Part shown: positions 1-5,982 of the stretch, piece after piece
How the letters are laid out: each line of letters opens with the position of its first letter
How positions within the stretch are numbered: the stretch's first letter is position 1
Assembly (NCBI GenBank): GCA_910579645.1
Contig: CAJTVK010000150.1
Span: 1 to 9,670 of the forward strand
Direction of reading: 5' to 3'
From: an uncultured Lachnospiraceae bacterium
GTDB taxonomy: Bacteria > Bacillota > Clostridia > Lachnospirales > Lachnospiraceae
DNA: 9,670 nucleotides
Position numbers and translations under genes: made by a program
Notes under the pieces: generated by a model
The model's input: only the letters and a program-made list of their open reading frames with translations
What the model was told of the DNA's origin: nothing
Database searches by the model: none

Positions 1-1
1 C

Positions 2-43
2 GGAAGCGTGTCTGAAAAATCAATGGTTCTATGGGCAGGCCGG
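2..43 (-). repeat. Dispersed intergenic repeat, copy 1
   Basis: This stretch matches the reverse complement of 9614-9655 at about 34 of 42 positions. The core at 14-29, GAAAAATCAATGGTTC, is identical in both copies, and so is the block GCAGGCCGG at 35-43; the five bases between them differ. It lies about 90 bases past the stop of the minus-strand gene at 132-980. The other copy lies about 50 bases past the stop of the ABC-F gene, so both copies have the same orientation relative to the gene upstream of them. The nature of the repeat is unknown: I see no strong terminator hairpin in it. The copy may continue beyond the window edge. Confidence 0.7.
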
Positions 44-111
44 CTGTCTTGCCGCAGGGCATTGGCTGTCCGTAGGCTCCCGGGTCTGACAGCTGCGCAG
101 GCAGAAAATCC

Positions 112-126
112 AAAATTGATTTCCGT
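112..126 (+). repeat. 15-bp inverted repeat flanking the 132-980 gene, left copy
   Basis: AAAATTGATTTCCGT at 112-126 is repeated exactly in reverse complement at 1060-1074. The two copies sit six bases after the stop codon and 80 bases before the start of the minus-strand gene at 132-980, so they bracket the gene and face it in the same way. An exact 15-mer shared by two roughly 100-base flanks is very unlikely by chance. Such an arrangement can be the trace of a mobile unit or a recombination event, but no transposase is present. Confidence 0.6.
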
Positions 127-131
127 GCTGT

Positions 132-980
132 CTATGCCTTAATCCCCGCCTCCGCAAGCATTCTTTTCAGTTTAGCAATTTCTGCGGCATTATCGGCCAG
201 TTTGGCATCTTTATCAGCCAATTTGGCGGCATTATCCATAAGCTGTGCATTCTGTTCGGCAAGACGTATTTTAAATTCCACTATTTCAGGTGCCAGCAGT
301 TCCTTCAATTCTTCACACATTTGATCACCCTCCTGTATCATTTTTCTGAACAATTCTATATTTGCTTCCGATGCAACATTTACAACGGAATCCGCATTTC
401 TTCTGTCTTCATCATCCGACAGTCCGGTACAGCTGCCAAGAAGCTTCTGCGCCCGCTTCCTGCTCAGATTCCTTGTCAGTGACGTAACCCACACATGTTC
501 CTCCCTGTCCAGTTCCTTTGTCACAAGAACCTGCATCGGGAACAATGCCCCGCTGATACGGTATATGCCGCCGGCTTTTTCGGTCACTGCATACCTTTCG
601 CCAAGCTGTCTCAAAAATTTCACCGGTTTCTGTTCACGCACAATAGAGACTGTGACATCCGCATCCATATCCTCAGAGGCACCGTCTTTCTCTGCCCTAT
701 ACAAACAGGCATAGGACAGTGCCTTATAAAATGTTCCGGCATTGACCTCGTCACCCGGAGATTTGTATTCCAGAATATTATTCCCGAGAAAAAAATCGCC
801 AATCTCATTTTTAATTATCACGTCCGGTTTTTTCTTGATTACCAAAAAGTCAATTTTCAGCGGCATCCTGCTTAAATTATGCTCCCGCTCATATATTAAA
901 TCCTTCTTATTTTCCCGCAGTTCCAACTCCATGGCAGAGCAGAAAGCCGGATGCCATTGTATATTATCTTCAATTTCCAA
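132..980 (-). CDS. PD-(D/E)XK nuclease-like protein with C-terminal coiled coil
   Basis: A 282-residue protein with no signal peptide or membrane segment. The N-terminal half carries what looks like a PD-(D/E)XK core: Asp44 in KIDFLVIKK, followed by Glu71-x-Lys73 in the strand ILEYKSP, with a helical stretch (about 82-95) after it. Residues 232-276 form a clean leucine heptad series (Leu240, 247, 254, 261, Ile268, Leu275), which predicts a coiled coil and oligomers. The start is a TTG at 978-980, placed because AAAGGA (991-996) lies ten bases upstream and no ATG with a better site precedes the conserved-looking N-terminus. From memory this belongs to an uncharacterised family that occurs in many copies in Lachnospiraceae genomes and is usually annotated as hypothetical. 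Nuclease activity is inferred from the motif only. The gene stands alone on its strand and has its own promoter. Confidence 0.75.
   Translation of the reverse strand: MEIEDNIQWHPAFCSAMELELRENKKDLIYEREHNLSRMPLKIDFLVIKKKPDVIIKNEIGDFFLGNNILEYKSPGDEVNAGTFYKALSYACLYRAEKDGASEDMDADVTVSIVREQKPVKFLRQLGERYAVTEKAGGIYRISGALFPMQVLVTKELDREEHVWVTSLTRNLSRKRAQKLLGSCTGLSDDEDRRNADSVVNVASEANIELFRKMIQEGDQMCEELKELLAPEIVEFKIRLAEQNAQLMDNAAKLADKDAKLADNAAEIAKLKRMLAEAGIKA
180..242 (-). repeat. Three 21-bp units coding leucine heptads
   Basis: Three consecutive 21-bp units (180-200, 201-221, 222-242) are diverged copies of one another and encode residues 247-267. Each unit encodes one heptad pattern, with Leu in the first position and Asp, Ala and Lys or Glu recurring. 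The unit length is one heptad, so a gain or loss of a unit would lengthen or shorten the coiled coil by two turns without a frameshift. Confidence 0.75.
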
Positions 981-1011
981 TATAGCAGTTTCCTTTCTCC
1001 CCCGTTATTTC

Positions 1012-1040
1012 AGTATAGCATACCGGATACTGCTGCGCAA
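1012..1040 (-). promoter_or_regulatory. Extended -10 promoter for the nuclease-like gene
   Basis: On the minus strand TATACT (1017-1012) is preceded by TGC, giving an extended -10 element. A weak -35, TTGCGC (1040-1035), lies 17 bases further upstream. Transcription would start near 1005, about 25 bases before the TTG start codon, leaving room for the AAAGGA ribosome binding site at 996-991. Confidence 0.5.
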
Positions 1041-1059
1041 TAAAATATCCGCAGAGCCT

Positions 1060-1074
1060 ACGGAAATCAATTTT
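1060..1074 (-). repeat. 15-bp inverted repeat flanking the 132-980 gene, right copy
   Basis: ACGGAAATCAATTTT is the exact reverse complement of 112-126. The flanks share further short matches: ATGCCTTAAT occurs in direct orientation at 134-143, over the gene's stop codon, and at 1080-1089. GAGCCTACGG at 1054-1063 has its reverse complement at 70-79. Together these make a mosaic of inverted and direct matches between the two sides of the gene. Confidence 0.6.
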
Positions 1075-1159
1075 AAGACATGCCTTAATTCAGCAGCGAA
1101 AGCATCATTTATAAAGTTGTAAAGATTAAATCGGATTATAAAAAATCATAAACAAAAAG

Positions 1160-1188
1160 TTTCTACCCGCCAGATATGATGCTATAAT
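1160..1188 (+). promoter_or_regulatory. Extended -10 promoter upstream of the serine hydrolase
   Basis: TGCTATAAT at 1180-1188 is a consensus extended -10. The matching -35 position 17 bases upstream, TTTCTA (1160-1165), is poor, as is common when an extended -10 is present. Transcription would start near 1195 and give a leader of about 160 bases before the ATG at 1355. A promoter nearer to the gene cannot be excluded. Confidence 0.5.
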
Positions 1189-1354
1189 ATAGACATAGAT
1201 AAAGACAGCCAACCACGGTATGATAAGTAATCTCATAATGCAAAGGGAATTTAAACAAAATTCAGTGTAATTGTGTGCATTTATGATAAACCAATGGTGT
1301 CAAGCAATTCGGCAAGCCTGAAATTATTCGAGGTATTGAAAGAGAGGATATATT

Positions 1355-2338
1355 ATGCCATTAAGCAAAGAGGAACTCCATAGTTTCATAGCAGAACAGC
1401 AGCCCAATATTTGTCAGATAGCAACATATAAAGACGGAATGGAAGCATATTCGGATGAATGGAATAACTACAGGAAAAACGATGCCTGCCATGTTATGTC
1501 CGTAACCAAAAGCATTGTAGCTTTGTTGGTGGGTATAGCAATCGATCAAAATTTAATAGAAAATATAAATCAACCCGTTTTGTCTTTCTTTCCGGACTAC
1601 AAAATCAAACGCGGGGAAAAAACAATCCAAAAGGTCACTGTCAGGCATTTGCTGACAATGACAGCACCCTACAAATACAAATATGAACCGTGGACAAAAA
1701 TTTGTTCCAGCGAAGATTGGACTGTTTCAGCTTTAGATTTTCTTGGCGGCAGAGCCGGATTAACTGGTGAGTTTAAATATTCTACATTAGGAATCCATAT
1801 TTTAACAGGCATAATTACTAAAGTAAGCGGCATGAAAACGGTGGATTTCGCAAATAAATATCTCTTTGAGCCAATAGGTGTGGAAATTCATCAAAATTAT
1901 TTAGCCGAAACAGCCGAAGAACATAAGGAATTTACCATGTCCAAAGCTCCCAAAGGCCATATTTGGTTTTGTGACCCACAAGGCGTAGGTGCTGCCGGAT
2001 ATGGCCTATGTCTGTCTGCTATGGACTCGGCAAAAATCGGGCAGCTTTGCTTAGATAAAGGAATGTGCAACGGGAAACAAATCGTGTCGTCAAAATGGAT
2101 TGAAGAAATGACAGAGCCTTATCAAAAATGTGGCGAAGAATATCAGAATATGTCTTACGGTTATTTATGGTGGATACCGGATAAGAAAGGCAATAACTAT
2201 TCCGCCATCGGAAACAGCGGTAATATCATCTATGTCAATACAGTCAATAACCTTGTTATAGCAGTAACCTCATATTTCAAACCGACTATTTTTGACCGTG
2301 TTGATTTTGTTCAGAAATATATTGAGCCAATTTTATGA
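1355..2338 (+). CDS. Class C beta-lactamase-fold serine hydrolase
   Basis: A 327-residue protein of the beta-lactamase/penicillin-binding family (class C, EstB and 6-aminohexanoate-dimer hydrolase relatives). The nucleophile motif Ser-x-x-Lys is Ser49-Val-Thr-Lys52. The usual Tyr-x-Asn is Tyr142-Ser-Thr144, with Thr in place of Asn. The third motif is represented by GNSGN (286-290) instead of Lys-Thr-Gly. GAAGYGLCLSAMDSAKIGQL (212-231) is typical of the family. There is no signal peptide or membrane segment, so the protein should be cytoplasmic, which argues against a true secreted beta-lactamase and for an esterase or amidase of unknown substrate. ATG at 1355 follows AGAGAGG by seven bases. 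The gene is visibly richer in A+T than the nnr-alr block, consistent with acquisition by transfer. It is monocistronic, with convergent genes beyond it. Confidence 0.85.
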   Translation: MPLSKEELHSFIAEQQPNICQIATYKDGMEAYSDEWNNYRKNDACHVMSVTKSIVALLVGIAIDQNLIENINQPVLSFFPDYKIKRGEKTIQKVTVRHLLTMTAPYKYKYEPWTKICSSEDWTVSALDFLGGRAGLTGEFKYSTLGIHILTGIITKVSGMKTVDFANKYLFEPIGVEIHQNYLAETAEEHKEFTMSKAPKGHIWFCDPQGVGAAGYGLCLSAMDSAKIGQLCLDKGMCNGKQIVSSKWIEEMTEPYQKCGEEYQNMSYGYLWWIPDKKGNNYSAIGNSGNIIYVNTVNNLVIAVTSYFKPTIFDRVDFVQKYIEPIL

Positions 2339-2384
2339 TAAATAGGCAAATCCCGCTTCCCGCCCGAGCTCCATCCGGACAGAA

Positions 2385-2400
2385 ATTGCCGTTCCGCAAT
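2385..2400. other. Small hairpin after the serine hydrolase gene
   Basis: ATTGC (2385-2389) and GCAAT (2396-2400) can pair over a six-base loop. It lies about 45 bases past the stop of the serine hydrolase gene but has no following U run, so it is a poor terminator candidate on its own. Confidence 0.2.
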
Positions 2401-2415
2401 CTGCCTTCCCACCCT

Positions 2416-2474
2416 AAGGAAATGAAACGGACGCACATGCCTGCCGATATCATCCGGCAAAGCATATGCGTCCG
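2416..2474 (-). terminator. Probable terminator of the mazF-end transcript
   Basis: On the minus strand CGGACGCATATGC (2474-2462) pairs with GCATGTGCGTCCG (2440-2428) over 13 positions, with one U-G wobble. A further 5-bp stem, TGCCG/CGGCA, lies inside it. The RNA then continues TTTCATTTCCTTA (2427-2415), a broken U-rich tail. The wobble pair would be an A-C mismatch in the plus-strand RNA, so the structure suits the minus-strand transcript. It lies about 50 bases beyond the mazF stop. The stem is long and the tail imperfect, so it could also be an RNA-stabilising or repeat-type palindrome. Confidence 0.5.
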
Positions 2475-2480
2475 GCTCAG

Positions 2481-2496
2481 GCGGCCGCATGGCCGC
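2481..2496. other. GC-rich hairpin between mazF and its terminator
   Basis: GCGGCC (2481-2486) and GGCCGC (2491-2496) form a perfect 6-bp stem with a four-base loop. ATGAAA (2422-2427) and TTTCAT (2505-2510) could close around this hairpin and the larger one at 2428-2474, giving a three-way junction in the mazF 3' region. No function is known. Confidence 0.35.
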
Positions 2497-2526
2497 AGGC
2501 TTGATTTCATGCCGCAAGGCAATATC

Positions 2527-2883
2527 TTATGTATTATGGCATAATACGTTCAGTTCCAGGCTAATCAGCAGCCCCTCGTTCACCTTCCCCATAATCTCGT
2601 TGTCCAAATGGCATATTTTATCCTTCAGCCGCTTCTTATCAATGGTTCTAAGCTGTTCCAGCAAAATCACGGAATCCTTGACCATATCATATTTGCCCGC
2701 ATCCAGTTCGATATGCGTCGGCAGCTTTGCTTTATTCAGTTTCGATGTAATAGCCGCACAAATAACCGTAGGGCTGTGCTTATTGCCCACATCATTCTGT
2801 ATAATCAGCACCGGACGGACACCTCCCTGTTCCGAACCGATGACAGGCCGCAAATCTGCATAATAAATATCTCCACGTTTCAT
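2527..2883 (-). CDS. mazF: MazF/PemK-family mRNA interferase toxin
   Basis: A 118-residue ribosome-independent endoribonuclease of the MazF family, very close in pattern to Bacillus subtilis EndoA (NdoA). It opens with MKRGDIYYADL, followed by GSEQGGVRPVLIIQND, in which Arg23 matches the catalytic Arg. AAIT places Thr46 at the catalytic Thr, and LLEQLRTIDKKRL is the usual C-terminal block. Relatives cut single-stranded mRNA at short sites (UACAU in B. subtilis); whether this protein has the same site is inference. I chose the ATG at 2881-2883 because GGGTGA (2894-2889) lies five bases upstream. A GTG at 2890-2892 in the same frame would add three residues but overlaps that ribosome binding site. 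The gene is last in the minus-strand cluster, 68 bases after alr. In B. subtilis an antitoxin gene sits between alr and the toxin; here there is no room for one. Confidence 0.93.
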   Translation of the reverse strand: MKRGDIYYADLRPVIGSEQGGVRPVLIIQNDVGNKHSPTVICAAITSKLNKAKLPTHIELDAGKYDMVKDSVILLEQLRTIDKKRLKDKICHLDNEIMGKVNEGLLISLELNVLCHNT

Positions 2884-2951
2884 TATTCTCACCCTTCATT
2901 ATAAACTTTCATGGCTAAATTATTGCCAGTTTATCTGAAGGTATTCAATTT

Positions 2952-4250
2952 TTATTCAAAATCCTGAAAATAATCTTTTGTTCCGACTACCTTACCTGAT
3001 TTTAAATAAATCCTTGGTACTCTTTTCCCGATACAGCAGGCCAACTCATAGTTGAACCTTCCCGAAAGTTCCCCCAGTTCCTCCAAGGTAATCTCTTCCC
3101 TGCCGTCCCTGCCTGCCAGCGTCACCGAATCGCCCTCCGCCGTCTCCGGAATATCCGTCACATCCGCCATAAACTGATCCATGCAGACTTTTCCGAGGAT
3201 AGGCGCCCGCTTTCCATGCACCAGCACATAGCCTTTTCCGGACAGCCCTCTCGGATACCCGTCCCCATACCCGACGGGTATAGTAGCCACTCTCATTTCC
3301 TTCGGGGCGACAAAAGTCCCCCCATAGCTGATCGGCGTTCCGGCCCCCACTTCTTTCACAAAAATAATCCGGCTCTTTAACTCCATGGCCGGTTTCAGGG
3401 AAACGGTATCTCCGGTCACCTCCGCGGAAGGCCAAAGCCCGTAAAGCGCAATGCCCGCCCGCACCGCATCCAAATCCGCCTCCCGCATCTCCAGAATCGC
3501 GGCACTGTTAGAACAATGGCAGACCGGAGCCTGATATCCTGTTTCCTCCTTTATGCGATCCGTAAACTGCCGAAAAAGCAGAAGCTGCTTTTCCGTGTAT
3601 GACTTATCCTTCTCATCCGACCTTGCAAAATGAGTGAAAATCCCTTCCAAAACCAATTCCGGCATACTCAATATTTCTTTTGCCAGTTCCACCCCTTCCT
3701 CATCCGGCCGGACTCCGATCCGGGACATCCCGGTATCCACTTTCAAATGCACGTTCGCTTTCCTGCCCAGCCCCTTGGCGGACTCCGCCAGCTGCCTTAC
3801 CATATCCGGACGGAATACCGTCAGCCTAATGTCCTTTTCAATCATCTCCTCATAAAAATCAGGAAAGACATAGCCTAAAACCAAAATAGGTTTTTGAATG
3901 CCGCTTTTTCTGAGAATGACGGCTTCTTCTGCCGTAGCCGTGGCAAAACCACACATATAATCCAAGGGTTCCAATTCCCTTGCGATGGGAACTGCCCCAT
4001 GCCCATAGCCATCGGTTTTCACCACACCCATAATTTTTGTGCCCGGTGCAATTTTTTTCTGCATCTGCTCTAGGTTATAACGTATGGCATCCAAATCCAC
4101 TGCCGCATATATTCTTTTATATTTCGCCAAAATTTCTTTTCCGAAAACCTCTTTTTCCGGAATTTCTTTTTCCGAAATTTCTTTTTCCGGAATTTCTTTT
4201 TCCAGATTCTCTTTTTCTGAAATCTCTTTTTTTTCCATGCTCCAACCCAT
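2952..4250 (-). CDS. alr: Alanine racemase
   Basis: A PLP-dependent fold-type III racemase that interconverts L- and D-alanine in the cytoplasm to supply D-alanine for peptidoglycan. The PLP lysine is Lys78 in VVKTDGYGHG, where many relatives have KANAYGHG. The opposing catalytic tyrosine is Tyr309 in PISYGGT. Arg264 in VRAGIALYGL is the residue expected to contact the PLP ring nitrogen, and CMDQFMAD (357-364) is conserved. The catalytic domain begins near residue 46 (RIYAAVDLDAI). The protein is 432 residues, against the usual 370-390, because of a charged N-terminal extension built from five-residue EKEI-type repeats. The ATG at 4248-4250 lies one base after the nnr stop, with only a weak ribosome binding site. 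An ATG at residue 5 (4236-4238) is an alternative. The tight spacing points to co-transcription, perhaps translational coupling, with nnr. Confidence 0.96.
   Translation of the reverse strand: MGWSMEKKEISEKENLEKEIPEKEISEKEIPEKEVFGKEILAKYKRIYAAVDLDAIRYNLEQMQKKIAPGTKIMGVVKTDGYGHGAVPIARELEPLDYMCGFATATAEEAVILRKSGIQKPILVLGYVFPDFYEEMIEKDIRLTVFRPDMVRQLAESAKGLGRKANVHLKVDTGMSRIGVRPDEEGVELAKEILSMPELVLEGIFTHFARSDEKDKSYTEKQLLLFRQFTDRIKEETGYQAPVCHCSNSAAILEMREADLDAVRAGIALYGLWPSAEVTGDTVSLKPAMELKSRIIFVKEVGAGTPISYGGTFVAPKEMRVATIPVGYGDGYPRGLSGKGYVLVHGKRAPILGKVCMDQFMADVTDIPETAEGDSVTLAGRDGREEITLEELGELSGRFNYELACCIGKRVPRIYLKSGKVVGTKDYFQDFE
4151..4225 (-). repeat. Five 15-bp tandem repeats in the 5' end of alr
   Basis: Five 15-bp units lie head to tail at 4151-4165, 4166-4180, 4181-4195, 4196-4210 and 4211-4225. 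The first and third are identical (CTTTTTCCGGAATTT on the plus strand) and the others differ at one to four positions. Partial copies extend on both sides, so the encoded repeat covers about residues 7-41. Each unit encodes five residues such as EKEIP or EKEIS. Because the unit is a multiple of three, slippage would change the length of the N-terminal tail without shifting the frame. Confidence 0.9.
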
Positions 4251-4251
4251 C

Positions 4252-5901
4252 CTATTTTCTTGTCACCGCACCCAGCATACGGATCACATCCCCTGCCGTC
4301 AGACCGTAATGTCCCATCTCTTCCGCTGCCAAATCCCCGGCCATGCCATGGATATAGACACCGGCCACTGCCGCTTCCGCCGCATCCATGCCCTGTGCCA
4401 ACAACCCTCCGAGCATGCCGGCCAACACGTCTCCCATGCCGGCCGTTGCCATGCCGTCATTTCCTGATGTATTCAGGTACCATTCATCCTTTCCGCAGCA
4501 TGCCGCCACGGTTCGTGCATCTTTCGCCACCATGACGCAGCCGTACCGGTCTGCCAGTTCCTTAGCCTTCTGCGCCAGCCCGTTCTTTGCCTCCGCTGCC
4601 GAACAGCCGTAGAGCCTGGCAAACTCCCCCACATGAGGTGTCATAATCAGTTTCCTCCCGGCAGATGCATGTTCTTCCAAATAATGCCGCAGATGCTCCC
4701 TCCCGGCCAGCAGATTGATGGCATCCGCATCCATGACCAACGGTTTTTCAGTCTGCGTCAGGCACCATTCCAACAGCCTTTCCGCCTCCTTACCGGTTCC
4801 GATTCCCGGCCCGGCCACCACTGCATCGGCCCATTCAAACGCCTCCCGCAGCTTCTCTTCCATTTCCCTGCCCGTTCCGGACAGCCCCTCTTCCTCCCAT
4901 GCAGGATAGGGAAGAAGCAGAGCCTCCGGCACTCCCAGCTGAACCGCCAGCCGGTTTTCCTCCGGCGTGACCGCTTTCACCATGCCGGCCCCCACACGGT
5001 ATGCACTCTCTGTGCACAGCTTACAGGCGCCGCTCATATTCCTGCTTCCCGCAACCACCAATACCTTCCCGAAGGTTCCTTTGTTTCCCCCCGGATCCCG
5101 GCATGGCAGCAGCCCGCAGGGCGCCCCCTGCCTCGTATACGCCCTTGGTCCTTCTCCCAAAAAACTCTCCTCCGTAATCCCGATTTGCCTGCATACCACT
5201 TCCCCTGCATATCTACAGCCCGGGTACAATATATGGCCTAATTTCCGGAATGCAAAAGTTACGGTTAAATCCGCCGCTGCCGCCACGCCCATAACCTCTC
5301 CTGTGTCCGCATGGATTCCCGACGGAATATCCAATGCGCACACAAAAGCATCTTTGGAATTTATTTCCCTTACTGCCTCCGCATAAATACCTTCCAGCTT
5401 TCTGGACAGCCCGATTCCGAAAAGGGCATCCACAATAATATCATATTCCCCTACCCCTATTTTGTTTTTTATCGGACACCCGTATTTTTCCGCAATGCCC
5501 AATTGCACCTCCGTCTCCCTGCTGCACTTCTCCCTGCTCCCTATCAGACATATCTCCACGTCATATCCGTCCAGTAAAAGCATGCGCCCTACGGCTGCCC
5601 CGTCGCCTCCGTTATTTCCGCAGCCCGCAGCCACCAAGACTCTTTTTCCCGTTTTGCATCTGGCTTCTATTTCTTCCGCTGCCGCCAGCGCCGCCCTTTC
5701 CATCAGCACTAACGACGGCACGCCAAAATACTCTATCGTATTCCTGTCATATCTTTTCATTTCCTCCGAAGACACCAGGTACCGCTTTCCCGTTTCTTCT
5801 ATGTTCCTGCTCCTGCTGCCCGTCCCCATCCGGCCCGCTCTTGTCTCTGCGCACTCTCTTCTGCCCATATGCAACATTCCCTTCCAAAATAATCGAAACA
5901 T
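4252..5901 (-). CDS. nnr: Bifunctional NAD(P)H-hydrate epimerase / ADP-dependent dehydratase
   Basis: This metabolite-repair enzyme restores NADH and NADPH that have become hydrated at the nicotinamide ring. The N-terminal YjeF_N half (about 41-245) epimerises R- and S-NAD(P)HX: it has GCGNNGGDG (93-101), DALFGIG (158-164) and LDIPSG (190-195). The C-terminal ribokinase-like half (about 265-549) dehydrates S-NAD(P)HX with ADP: it has NKGTFGK (273-279), AGPGIGT (363-369), MDADAINLLA (390-399), TPHVGEF (421-427), and NTSGNDGMATAGMGD (477-491), ending in the expected catalytic Asp491. VAKDA (458-462) replaces the more usual KG pair. The length of 549 residues is a little above the usual 490-520 because of a basic, low-complexity N-terminus before YLVSSEEM. 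The ATG at residue 12 (5868) has GGAAGGG ten bases upstream and may be the true start; the first ATG has no good site. The gene runs directly into alr. Confidence 0.94.
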   Translation of the reverse strand: MFRLFWKGMLHMGRRECAETRAGRMGTGSRSRNIEETGKRYLVSSEEMKRYDRNTIEYFGVPSLVLMERAALAAAEEIEARCKTGKRVLVAAGCGNNGGDGAAVGRMLLLDGYDVEICLIGSREKCSRETEVQLGIAEKYGCPIKNKIGVGEYDIIVDALFGIGLSRKLEGIYAEAVREINSKDAFVCALDIPSGIHADTGEVMGVAAAADLTVTFAFRKLGHILYPGCRYAGEVVCRQIGITEESFLGEGPRAYTRQGAPCGLLPCRDPGGNKGTFGKVLVVAGSRNMSGACKLCTESAYRVGAGMVKAVTPEENRLAVQLGVPEALLLPYPAWEEEGLSGTGREMEEKLREAFEWADAVVAGPGIGTGKEAERLLEWCLTQTEKPLVMDADAINLLAGREHLRHYLEEHASAGRKLIMTPHVGEFARLYGCSAAEAKNGLAQKAKELADRYGCVMVAKDARTVAACCGKDEWYLNTSGNDGMATAGMGDVLAGMLGGLLAQGMDAAEAAVAGVYIHGMAGDLAAEEMGHYGLTAGDVIRMLGAVTRK

Positions 5902-5932
5902 CCGCTGACCGGCCCGCGCTCCGCCAAGTCAG

Positions 5933-5966
5933 TTTATTAACAAACGCCGAAACTAATGTTCCGGCG
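5933..5966 (-). terminator. Weak intrinsic terminator or attenuator before nnr
   Basis: On the minus strand CGCCGGAAC (5966-5958) pairs with GTTTCGGCG (5953-5945) around the four-base loop ATTA, with one G-U wobble. The tail TTTGTTAATAAA follows (5944-5933). The wobble would be an A-C mismatch on the plus strand, so the hairpin fits the minus-strand RNA. It lies 17 bases after the stop of the 234-residue gene and about 30 bases before the first possible nnr start. It could end the upstream transcript or limit read-through into nnr-alr-mazF. The U tract is short, so efficiency is uncertain. Confidence 0.5.
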
Positions 5967-5982
5967 CATTCCTCCATAATTA

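Larger units (their letters stand above)
981..1354. other. 374-base intergenic region with divergent promoters
   Basis: No gene is supported here. The left part holds the minus-strand promoter for the nuclease-like gene and the right copy of the 15-bp inverted repeat (1060-1074). The middle holds a plus-strand extended -10 promoter (TATAAT at 1183-1188). From about 1195 to 1354 lies what would be a long, AT-rich leader of roughly 160 bases for the serine hydrolase gene, ending in the ribosome binding site AGAGAGG (1341-1347). The minus strand stays open as a frame from about 1012 to 1146 but has no start codon with a ribosome binding site, so I do not call it a gene. Confidence 0.6.

Noticed and set aside
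1012..1146. Open minus-strand frame upstream of the nuclease-like gene, about 44 codons
   Set aside because: It lacks a start codon with a ribosome binding site, follows an in-frame stop, and contains the promoter of the downstream gene. It could be a gene remnant, but nothing identifies a parent.
1294..1383. 29-codon plus-strand ORF running into the serine hydrolase gene in another frame
   Set aside because: There is no clear ribosome binding site at its ATG and its sequence is not recognisable. Overlap with a well-supported start makes a leader peptide possible but unsupported.
2898..2903. TATAAT on the minus strand just before mazF
   Set aside because: Transcription from it would begin inside the mazF ribosome binding site, and no -35 lies at proper spacing, so it is unlikely to be the mazF promoter.
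4151..4225. Possible CRISPR-like repeat array
   Set aside because: The units are only 15 bp, directly adjacent with no spacers, and lie in frame within alr, so this is a coding tandem repeat.
4633..5241. 202-codon plus-strand frame antisense to nnr
   Set aside because: It is a shadow of a GC-rich gene read on the opposite strand. The product is rich in Pro, Arg and His without domain features, and no ribosome binding site or promoter supports it.
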